From Phycisphaerales bacterium UBA4658 (lineage in GTDB: Bacteria > Planctomycetota > Phycisphaerae > Phycisphaerales > UBA1924): 28,984 nt of DNA. The notes under the pieces were generated by a model. It was not told the origin of the DNA, searched no databases, and was given only the letters and a program-made list of their open reading frames with translations. Positions 22,383-28,984 of this stretch are shown here, piece by piece; positions within the stretch are counted from its first letter, which is position 1, and each line of letters starts with the position of its first letter. Location of the stretch: the NCBI GenBank assembly GCA_002405485.1, contig DHLW01000061.1, positions 26,507 to 55,490 on the forward strand. Reading direction: 5' to 3'. A program made the position numbers and the translations under genes.

Positions 22383-22733
22383 TGGAGCCGGGGGGATTCG
22401 AACCCCCGTGCCGGGACAGTCACGACGCCGCGTCTACGCGCGTATCTCGTCTTTTGATCTCGATCCGCATGCCCGCGACGAGGAGCATGCATGCGAACCC
22501 AGCGCCCTGAAGTGTGTCGTCCTCGGCCAGGGTGCGCCGCCTTTGGACCAAGCTCGATGGCTTCAATCCGCGCGTCATCGAGCATCGCGCGCGGATCGGG
22601 AGGCCTTTTTTAGGCCGCCAGGGCGTAGCTGTTGTTGGCTACTGTTTTTGTGCATGCTTTTTACGTGGCCGGCATGCTCCACGGCGCGCAACGACGCCGA
22701 TTCCCTGCCCGGTCGATCGCCAGTGTCGGCCCC
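22383..22733 (-). ncRNA. ssrA: Transfer-messenger RNA (tmRNA)
   Basis: tmRNA frees stalled ribosomes and tags their product for proteolysis. On the minus strand the 5' end GGGGCCG (22733-22727) pairs with CGGCTCC near the 3' end over seven bases, with the G-U pair usual in tmRNAs. The 5' part reads CTGGCGATCGACCGGG, close to the conserved tmRNA start. GAGCATGCCGGCCACGTAAA matches the segment before the tag in other bacteria. The 3' end has a T arm (GGGGGTTCGAATCCCCC) and discriminator A; the CCA is not encoded. The tag frame lies at 22639-22610. At about 351 bases it is a normal one-piece tmRNA, and the two ends are adjacent to no other RNA gene. It is the reason a tRNA-like 3' end appears at 22383. 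Confidence 0.95.
22610..22639 (-). other. tmRNA tag-peptide reading frame
   Basis: Starting at a GCC resume codon just after CAGTA, the frame encodes ANNSYALAA and then TAA. The C-terminal ALAA is the standard ClpXP/ClpAP degron, and the start resembles the ANDENYALAA tag of E. coli. The position relative to the CGTAAAAAG segment fits the known layout. Confidence 0.92.
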
Positions 22734-22885
22734 AGTTGTCAAAGATCACGCAATCCTACGCCCACCGGGGCCCGGAGCACGGGCGTTGGACTTCTCCATC
22801 GCGGCGATTCTGCCAGCCGTGTGCGCGTGCACCCCGCGCGCAGGCCAGTGCTCGATCCCACGTTGCTCTCAGGCAGCGCGCGGGG

Positions 22886-23716
22886 TCATGGACACCCGGC
22901 AAACCAGGCGTTCAGGAAGTCGAAGATGTCCTGCACCGTCAGCCCGCCCCCGTTGATATCCGCGGCAGGGTCGCCACTGAACCAGGCATTCAGGAATCCG
23001 AACAGGTCGCCGACGTCCACACCCGCGGGCGCCTGAAAGTCAGCGGCGCAGGTCGTCTGGCCGCTGAGCGTGCCGTGGACGACGATGTCGTACGCCACCC
23101 AACTCCAGGCCTCGCCTCCTGGCCGGAAGGGCGTGCCGACGCTGAGGAGCAGGCGAACGGCGCGTGGGCCTGGCGAGGGCAGGATCGAGCCGTTGAAGAT
23201 CGCCGACGATCGCGGTCCGATGTCTCCCAGCGGGCAAACGCCCGAGCAGACGCCGCCACGAGCCAACACCGAGTTGCACATGGTTCCCCCGACCATGTAC
23301 TCCACGGTCCCGGCGAGCAGGCATGCCGGTCCTGCTCCGGAGAACAGGGACTCCTGGCTCGGTCCGGCGGCGGCGTTCAGCGTGACGCTTGCACCCGGCG
23401 CCGAAGCGAGCTGCACCGACCCGAGCTGAACCGTGCCGTTCATCAGGAACGTCATCCCGGGAATGACCATCTGGATGTTGCGAATCGTGACCGGTCCCGC
23501 GCCGGAGACGGGCCCCTCGATCTCGAGTGAGCCGGTGACGGGCACGCTCTCGGGCTGGGAGATGGCGCTCCCGAGCGTGACTTGGATGGTCGACCTCGTC
23601 GACGCCTCAAAGACCACGACCGAGCCTCGAGCCGGCGCATCGGCAGGTGCGATCGACAGACTCGCGGTCGCCAGGCCGACGACAAGCGCACGGTGTGCTG
23701 AGCGTGGCAGGTGCAC
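22886..23716 (-). CDS. Secreted protein with C-terminal dockerin-like module, 276 aa
   Basis: I chose the GTG at 23716 because AAGGAG lies five bases upstream; it begins a signal peptide (RALVVGLATASLSIAPADA). The middle (about 33-220) is a beta-rich region with a phrase for each strand (SLEIEGPVSGAGPVTIRNIQ, and AYDIVVHGTLSGQTTCAADF near 215-235) and a few cysteines (MCNSV, GVCSGVCPLG). I do not recognise its fold. The last 53 residues hold two dockerin-like repeats: VDVGDLFGFLNAWFSG and LTVQDIFDFLNAWFAG, each after an acidic/Gly loop that could bind calcium. It ends AGCP. The protein is probably exported and attached or sorted through this end. It lies 76 bases downstream of the next dockerin gene, so the two may be co-transcribed. 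Confidence 0.75.
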   Translation of the reverse strand: MHLPRSAHRALVVGLATASLSIAPADAPARGSVVVFEASTRSTIQVTLGSAISQPESVPVTGSLEIEGPVSGAGPVTIRNIQMVIPGMTFLMNGTVQLGSVQLASAPGASVTLNAAAGPSQESLFSGAGPACLLAGTVEYMVGGTMCNSVLARGGVCSGVCPLGDIGPRSSAIFNGSILPSPGPRAVRLLLSVGTPFRPGGEAWSWVAYDIVVHGTLSGQTTCAADFQAPAGVDVGDLFGFLNAWFSGDPAADINGGGLTVQDIFDFLNAWFAGCP

Positions 23717-23792
23717 GAGAACTCCTTCGTCGCGGGTCTGAAGCCGGAACGCCGGAGCGAAATTTAGCACAGCCGCACACCTGCCGCAATGC

Positions 23793-26612
23793 TCAGCAGC
23801 CCGCGAACCAGGCGTTCAGGAACTCGAAAACGTGCTGCACGTTTGGAGTTCCGGACCCATCGGTGTTGAACGAGGCCAAGGGCGAACCGGCGAACCAGTC
23901 GTTGAGGAACGCGAAGATGTCCGGCACGCCCACGCCGCCGATCTTGTCGTAATCGCTCTGGCAGCAGGGGGTTACCGCGTTGGTCGAACAGCTCGCGGCG
24001 GCCACGAACGCTGCTCCGGCGGCAAGTCCGCTCGGCACGGTGCACGCGGCGGATGCCAACACCGAGCACGTGGACCCTCGGCAGCACACTCCGTCCGGGG
24101 TCTGGCACAGATCCGGAGCGCAGGACTGATCTCTGAGGAACGTGCCGGTGCACTGGGCCGCGACTTCAAGAGAGCACGACGCGCCCACGCAGCACGCCCC
24201 GATCTCGCGCACCACGATCTGGTAGTTCCCGGGCGTGCCGTCGGTCCAGGTGGACAGTCGGATGAGATAGGAAGATCCGGCCAGCAGCCGAGTGGAATGG
24301 AGAACCGCGGCCGTCGCGGCGCCGGCAACACCGCCCGGACCGGGCTCCAGCGTGCCGCCCTCACACGAATCATCATCGCATCCGCGCGTTCCCGCCACCG
24401 CGTCCAAAGGCAGCTCAACAAGCGCGGCACACGAACTGGACGAGGAGAACACCGTCAGCACATTATCCTGAGGCGAGCCGCACGTGCTCACCCGATACGT
24501 GCCGGTTGCCGGCGGCGAGAAACGGAACCAGACTCCGAATCGGGCATCAAGCTGGCACGAGGGCGCGGGTCCGTCGGCAAGGTCCGGGTCCGCGGCGGCG
24601 GCATTGGAGCCCTGATAGGTCTGGTTGAGCACAAGTTCGACGGCGTCCGTGCACGAGTCATTGGCAGGCACGCCGCAGGTCCCCGCGGCACACGTCGACG
24701 CCGCGTGCACGGTGCCCGCATAGGTCGCCGAGCAGACCGCCGGGTCCAGCACCACGCAGGCGTTGGTCCCGATGCAGCAGGCAGACAGCACAGGGCAGGT
24801 GTTCGGGGAACAGGAACTCGTCGGCCCATTCCAGGAGCCGGCGCAGGCCGTCTGGGCAGTCAGCGAGCATGCGCCGCCGGCGTCGCAGCAGGCCCCGAGG
24901 ATCGTGGCGCTGGTGGCCAGCACACTGACCCCGCCGGAGCCGAACGCGCCATAGCTGAACACGCGGACATAGACGCGTTGGCCCGCGCTGAGCGAGGCGG
25001 TCGCGTAGGACGTGAGCGTGGTGTTGCCGCACGCCGGGCTGCCCTGCGGGCGATCGTCATTGCACGAGATGCCGGAGACGATCGGGGACGTGGCCGAGCA
25101 ATCGGCGACGGTGACGACGTCCAGCACGGTGTCGAAGTTCGATCCGCAGGAATCGAACGTGTACAGGCCCGAGGTTGGCGCCACCAGCGTGTACCACAGG
25201 CCGCGAGAGACGCTTGTCTGGCAGGCCGGCGTCGGCTCATTGGGCAGGGCGTTCACGTTGCTGACCGGAGCGCTCGGCGTGCCGGGGATGAGCGTCACCG
25301 CGCCCGCACAGATGTCATTGGCGGGCGGCGTGGGCACGACCGACACGCTGATGTTGCCAGGACCTGTGCGGCCCGATGAGTCGGTGACGGTCACGGGCAC
25401 GAGCTTCGAACCGGTGGCGATGCCGGCGCCGACGGTCACCGGAACCGCCCACGTCGCCGTGGCGCCCGCGCGTGCGAGCGGACGGGCATCCGGTGCGGGA
25501 TTGCCGGTGAGCGCGCTGGTGTGCGCGACGACGGATGTGATCGAGTCGAGCACATCGCCCGCCGCGGGGGTGACGATCACGCTGAGGGTCATCTGCTGAC
25601 CTGCGCCGATGGGCGATGGGGAGGCCGAGCCGAGTCCGCTTGGGAACGGCGCCGGCAGGAGCGTGAAGCGGAACCAGCGAATGTCCCCGATGGGATTGGA
25701 GAACTGCGCCGTGGCCGTGGCGGTCGGGCTCGCGAACTGATCGGTGACGCCGACCGTCGACTGGGTGAAGCCCGAGCCGTTGACCACGCTGGAGGCGATG
25801 AGGTCCGGGAAGTCGAGCACGTTTCCGGCCTGAAAGTCACCGACGGGTGCGGCGAGGTTGTTCGCGAGGTTGTATCCCCCCAGCGCGAGGAAGTATGTTC
25901 CCGGGGCCATGGGTCGCCGAAAGCCCGCACCCACCGTGGCCCCGGCGAGTGTTCCCGCGGCCCCGGCGAGCACGTTGTCCGCCGCCGCGCCCGGGATCGG
26001 GTTGAGCTGCGCGTCGTACAGCCAGAGCTCCGAGTCCAGAAAGCCCGCGCTGTTGGATGTCTGCACGAGCGTCTGGCCGGCGTACAGCGTGCCGGTGATG
26101 TCCGTGACCGCGATCGGCGTCGTGGTGAGCGTCAGGGTGTACGGAGCGGTCGTGAACCCCAGCCCGGCGACGCGGGCATAGACCTGCTCCTGACGTCCAA
26201 AGCCGTACCAGTACACCGCCCGAGGCGGATTGGTCAGTGAGCTGCCGGTGCTGAAGACCGCCTCGGTCTGCGCGGTCGAGCCCGATGGAGACGTCAACCC
26301 GATGAGCGACAGTGTGTGTCCGGTCGCGCCCGTGGTCGAGATCGCGATCGTGTGTCGATACACCCCTGCCGGCGCCGCCGCAGTCCGGATGCGCCAGTAG
26401 TCGAAGCTGCCCGGCCCTGGGGATGCCGAGCCGCCCGTGCTCGTCCCGACCGCTCGGGCCGCGGGCCCCCCGGCCAGTCCGTCAAGATCGACCGGCGTCG
26501 CCAGGATCTTGGAGTCGTTGGGCTCAACCTCGGGCGATTGTGCGTGAGACCACGGTCCGGCCCCCGCGACGAGCACGGCGACCAAGGCGGGAATCGTTCG
26601 ACCCTTGGGCAT
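23793..26612 (-). CDS. Large secreted Cys-rich protein with C-terminal dockerin-like module, 939 aa
   Basis: The ATG at 26612 has GAAGG about five bases upstream and begins a signal peptide (cleavage near SHA-Q, residue 25). An 'EPND' stretch follows, as in the pre-peptidase C-terminal type of beta domain. A long Ser/Thr/Gly/Ala-rich beta region follows to about 425. Two related domains start with PPANDICAGAVTL (about 430) and PANDSCTDAVELVL (about 648); both continue to a 'DTVLDV/DNVLTVF' strand and SCNDD/GCDDD, like other prepeptidase-type domains. Four six-cysteine modules begin at about 572 (GACCDAGGAC), 607 (SACCIGTNAC), 803 (GACCVGASC) and 838 (GVCCRGSTC). The C-terminal dockerin-like pair spans about 886-939 and ends FLNAWFAGC. 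No catalytic residues are evident; a structural or binding role outside the cell is inferred. The upstream gene is separated by a terminator, so this is probably transcribed independently. Confidence 0.8.
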   Translation of the reverse strand: MPKGRTIPALVAVLVAGAGPWSHAQSPEVEPNDSKILATPVDLDGLAGGPAARAVGTSTGGSASPGPGSFDYWRIRTAAAPAGVYRHTIAISTTGATGHTLSLIGLTSPSGSTAQTEAVFSTGSSLTNPPRAVYWYGFGRQEQVYARVAGLGFTTAPYTLTLTTTPIAVTDITGTLYAGQTLVQTSNSAGFLDSELWLYDAQLNPIPGAAADNVLAGAAGTLAGATVGAGFRRPMAPGTYFLALGGYNLANNLAAPVGDFQAGNVLDFPDLIASSVVNGSGFTQSTVGVTDQFASPTATATAQFSNPIGDIRWFRFTLLPAPFPSGLGSASPSPIGAGQQMTLSVIVTPAAGDVLDSITSVVAHTSALTGNPAPDARPLARAGATATWAVPVTVGAGIATGSKLVPVTVTDSSGRTGPGNISVSVVPTPPANDICAGAVTLIPGTPSAPVSNVNALPNEPTPACQTSVSRGLWYTLVAPTSGLYTFDSCGSNFDTVLDVVTVADCSATSPIVSGISCNDDRPQGSPACGNTTLTSYATASLSAGQRVYVRVFSYGAFGSGGVSVLATSATILGACCDAGGACSLTAQTACAGSWNGPTSSCSPNTCPVLSACCIGTNACVVLDPAVCSATYAGTVHAASTCAAGTCGVPANDSCTDAVELVLNQTYQGSNAAAADPDLADGPAPSCQLDARFGVWFRFSPPATGTYRVSTCGSPQDNVLTVFSSSSSCAALVELPLDAVAGTRGCDDDSCEGGTLEPGPGGVAGAATAAVLHSTRLLAGSSYLIRLSTWTDGTPGNYQIVVREIGACCVGASCSLEVAAQCTGTFLRDQSCAPDLCQTPDGVCCRGSTCSVLASAACTVPSGLAAGAAFVAAASCSTNAVTPCCQSDYDKIGGVGVPDIFAFLNDWFAGSPLASFNTDGSGTPNVQHVFEFLNAWFAGC

Positions 26613-26785
26613 GGAGACCTTCATCCTTTGTGCTGCAGATCCTGACCTCCGGATACGCCCGGGAGTGCTTTCTGTACGCACACAGGACCCGCCCAGACGG
26701 GCAAACTGGACATTCTGCTCGGTTGACTGGGAAAATCCAGCGCAGGCCTTCGATTCGCATGCCCTTGACAGTCCCCACCAAACAC

Positions 26786-26813
26786 AAAACCCCTGGCCAA
26801 TCGGCCAGGGGTT
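26786..26813 (-). terminator. Intrinsic terminator downstream of the 26869 gene
   Basis: On the minus strand an 11-base perfect stem (26813-26803 with 26798-26788, four-base loop) is followed by TTTTGTGTTT. It lies about 56 bases past the stop of the dockerin gene at 26869 and before the start of the next dockerin gene at 26612, so it separates the two transcription units. Confidence 0.88.
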
Positions 26814-26868
26814 CTTTGGGGGTGGCAGTCCTTCGCCGCGGAGGGCACGGCGAGTGTGGCAGCGGGGA

Positions 26869-28984
26869 TCAGCACCCGCCTGCGAACCAGGCGTTCAGGA
26901 AGCTGAAGATATCGGCGACATCGGGGGTGCTGGACCCGTCGCCCCCGAAGTCCGCCAGACCGGAGTTGGCGAACCAGTCGTTCAGGAAGGCGAAGATGTC
27001 GGGGACGCCGATGCCGCCCATCTTGTCGTAGTCGGCGAGGCAGCACGGGCTGACGGTGTTGCCCGAGGTGTTGCAGGTGCTGCTGCCGGACTGGAACTGA
27101 GCCCCGGCGGAGCCGCTGGGGAGGCACGTGGCCTGGGAGAGGATGGAGCACGTGGAGCCGCGGCAGCAGACGGCGGTGGCGCCCTGATTGATGTTGATGC
27201 GGAGCAGCGCCTCGTTCGCGCCCGCCGCGGGCTGGGAGGTGCACCCGGTGAGCGGGCCGCGCAGCCGGGCGGTGAAGTAGAGCCAGCCGTCGTCGGCGAG
27301 GAACATGCGATCATCGCGGAAGATGTCGATGAACAGGTTGTCGTTGGCCAGCCCGTCGTTGTTGGCGTCGATGGGGTCGTTCTCGCGGACGATGACGCGC
27401 TGGTTGTTGACGACCATGACGGCATTGGAGAAGACGGCGCCGTTGGTGGTGCCGGCGATCACGTAGTCACCAAGGCCATTGGTCACGAAGCCGAAGAAGG
27501 TCTGGCTGTACGGGGCGTCGTCGAAGCGTTCGGCGGCGCCGGCGAAGATGGGCGCGTCGGTCTTGGCGAGCACCGAGCCGTTGCGGACGCAGAAGTCCAG
27601 TCCGGCTCCGCTCGTCGAGCCATAGGCGAGCCACTGGCCCGATGAAGTGAGGTCGTTGAACAGGATGCTCGACACCGGATCGGTGAAGCTCGGGAGGACG
27701 TCGCCCTCGCGAAGGACGACCGAGCCATTGACCACGAGCACCTCGTCGGCGGTGGTCGCGCCGTTGAGGTCGGCAATCTGGCTGTAGCCCGACGCGCCCT
27801 GAACGAACAGGCCCTCGCCGACCTGTGAGCTGGAGATGTTGGTGAATGCCTGGAACGTGTCGGACGCACCGGTCGGGATCGAGGTCCCTTCCTGGGCGAT
27901 GAGCGTGGCGCCGCTGGCGTCGAAGTATGCGGTGTCGGTGGTCGTGCCCGCCGTTCCCGCCAGGGTGGCGAAGAACACGACATCGCCGTTGGGCCGGATG
28001 CCGCAGGTCTGGTTTGCGCCGCTGTAGGTCACGCCGCCACCGATGGCGGCAGCCGCATCACCCTCGCGGGCGACGACGGTGTGCGTGGTGCCGACGCCGC
28101 GGACGATCACGTCGTTGTTGCTCGGGTCGCTGGTGGTCGTGCTGAAGGTGTACTGCCCGTTCTCGTTGATGCCCATGGAGTAGTCGAACTCACCGACGGT
28201 GTCGGCAAGGTCGAGGGCGCTGACGCCTTCTTGGGCGACGACCGAAACGGAGAGGGGGTTGTTGGTGCCCACCACCAGCACGCGCGACTGCGAGGTCGAG
28301 AGGTCGGTGTTCACCGAGAGAATGAAGCGGCTGCCGGTGGGGCTGGCAAACGGTCGGCTGAAGACCTCGGCCGAGGCCGGATCCACGCCCGCACCGAAGA
28401 AGAACGAGCCGTTGGCGGGGAGCGTCGCCGTCGTGTTGCCGGGAATGTCGCTCAGCACGAGCTGCGCGGGGAGTGCGATCGTCGGGGCCACGTAGATGCC
28501 CTGTGCCGCCGCGGTGTTGTTGGTGTTCACGGGGTCGAGCTCGGCCCTGGTCACGCTCGCGGTCACCGCGCCGTTGCCCGTGCCGGTCAGACCGTTGAGG
28601 GTGATGGCCACGCTCTGGTTCACGACGAGTGTGCCGAGGTTGATCAAGAGCGTCCCGCCGGACAGAGCACCCGACGGCGTCGAGCTCTGCAGCCCGAAGA
28701 CCGAGGGGATCCCGAAGGTCGCCACGACGTTCGTCGCCTGGACCGGACCGCTGTTGGTCACGGTGTACACCGTCTGCAGCGGCGTGCCGGAGGGCACATC
28801 GCACGCGGAGAAGGGCGTGGTGATGGCGATGCCGACGTCGGTCGCGGCCGGGCAGGGGCTCGGCGTGCAGAGCGTGCTGTCGCCCTGGTACGTGCTCGTC
28901 GTCGTGCTGCATGAACCCGAGAGCGTCACGGTGCACGCCCCAGTCGTGTTGTTGCAGCACGCGCCGGCGGAGACGCTGTTCACG
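26869..28984 (-). CDS. Secreted protein with DUF11-type, REGD-repeat and dockerin-like regions (5' part outside window)
   Basis: The frame is open to the end of the window, so the N-terminus and any signal peptide lie outside. In the visible 705 residues a six-cysteine module (GACCNNTTGACTV) comes first. Then comes a DUF11-type Ig-like domain (TVYTVTNSGPVQATNVVATF, NLGTLVVNQSVAITLNG). The centre (about 180-600) has repeated beta units carrying variants of REGD: VVAQEGVSALD, VVAREGDAA, LIAQEGTSIP, VVLREGDVLPS, VIVRENDP. This looks like a beta-propeller or similar repeat fold with NENGQYTF and RPNGDVVFF phrases. A second Cys module (AVCCRGSTCSILSQATC) then leads into the two-repeat dockerin-like end (ADYDKMGGIGVPDIFAFLN; DVADIFSFLNAWFAGGC). 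The function is unknown; it is exported by analogy with its neighbours. Confidence 0.82.
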   Translation of the reverse strand, partial: VNSVSAGACCNNTTGACTVTLSGSCSTTTSTYQGDSTLCTPSPCPAATDVGIAITTPFSACDVPSGTPLQTVYTVTNSGPVQATNVVATFGIPSVFGLQSSTPSGALSGGTLLINLGTLVVNQSVAITLNGLTGTGNGAVTASVTRAELDPVNTNNTAAAQGIYVAPTIALPAQLVLSDIPGNTTATLPANGSFFFGAGVDPASAEVFSRPFASPTGSRFILSVNTDLSTSQSRVLVVGTNNPLSVSVVAQEGVSALDLADTVGEFDYSMGINENGQYTFSTTTSDPSNNDVIVRGVGTTHTVVAREGDAAAAIGGGVTYSGANQTCGIRPNGDVVFFATLAGTAGTTTDTAYFDASGATLIAQEGTSIPTGASDTFQAFTNISSSQVGEGLFVQGASGYSQIADLNGATTADEVLVVNGSVVLREGDVLPSFTDPVSSILFNDLTSSGQWLAYGSTSGAGLDFCVRNGSVLAKTDAPIFAGAAERFDDAPYSQTFFGFVTNGLGDYVIAGTTNGAVFSNAVMVVNNQRVIVRENDPIDANNDGLANDNLFIDIFRDDRMFLADDGWLYFTARLRGPLTGCTSQPAAGANEALLRININQGATAVCCRGSTCSILSQATCLPSGSAGAQFQSGSSTCNTSGNTVSPCCLADYDKMGGIGVPDIFAFLNDWFANSGLADFGGDGSSTPDVADIFSFLNAWFAGGC

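Noticed and set aside
22383..22470. tRNA-like 3' end (T arm and acceptor strand) read as a tRNA
   Set aside because: No anticodon or D arm upstream at tRNA distance; the matching acceptor strand is 350 bases away and a tag frame lies between, so it is tmRNA.
1..28984. CRISPR arrays, insertion sequences, prophage or integrase genes
   Set aside because: No regularly spaced repeats, transposase motifs or attachment-site-like duplications were seen; the only repeats are protein-coding module repeats.

Overview
This 29 kb window is GC-rich, densely coding DNA that looks like a chromosome segment of a planctomycete, most likely of the Phycisphaerae type. The clearest pointer is a row of three secreted proteins whose C-termini carry the two-repeat 'FLNxWF...AWFAGC' dockerin-like module that I associate with Phycisphaerales. 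Supporting signs are a DUF11 lipoprotein with many cysteines and an F0 operon whose b and c subunits carry signal peptides. The taxonomic call is inference from protein style, since no rRNA is present.

Layout. 1-478 (+): C-terminal part of a LOG-family protein. 491-2783: a divergent pair of unrecognised exported proteins. 2787-8438 (-): a type IV pilus/type II secretion assembly operon in the order pilM, pilN, pilO, a PilP/GspC-like gene and a PilB/GspE ATPase. Divergent from it, 8870-10189 (+) encodes an HD-GYP domain protein. 10233-17062 (-): alaS followed by atpZ-like, atpI-like, atpB, atpE, atpF and atpH; the F1 genes for alpha, gamma, beta and epsilon are not here. 17207-18733 (-): a DASS/SLC13 transporter. 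18965-19516 (+): a SixA-like phosphohistidine phosphatase. 19629-20042 (-): mscL; it and sixA converge on a perfect hairpin terminator. 20287-21927 (-): a DUF11 lipoprotein with its own terminator. 22383-22733 (-): tmRNA (ssrA). 22886-28984 (-): three dockerin-tailed secreted proteins, the last running off the window.

How the parts relate. The PilM/N/O/P proteins would form an inner-membrane platform, with PilB/GspE as its motor. The motor has a divergent MshEN-like N-terminal domain, a fold that can bind c-di-GMP, and the HD-GYP protein lies next door, so second-messenger control is a reasonable guess. The ATP synthase genes supply the proton channel and stator. The tmRNA rescues stalled ribosomes with the tag ANNSYALAA. 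The dockerin-tailed proteins share a six-cysteine module and a C-terminal Cys, and look like a family of exported proteins with a common sorting or anchoring signal.

Most notable for follow-up are the dockerin/Cys-module cluster, the OmcB-like lipoprotein, the F0-only operon with a His-rich AtpB tail, and an alanyl-tRNA synthetase that strongly resembles the eukaryotic cytosolic enzyme.
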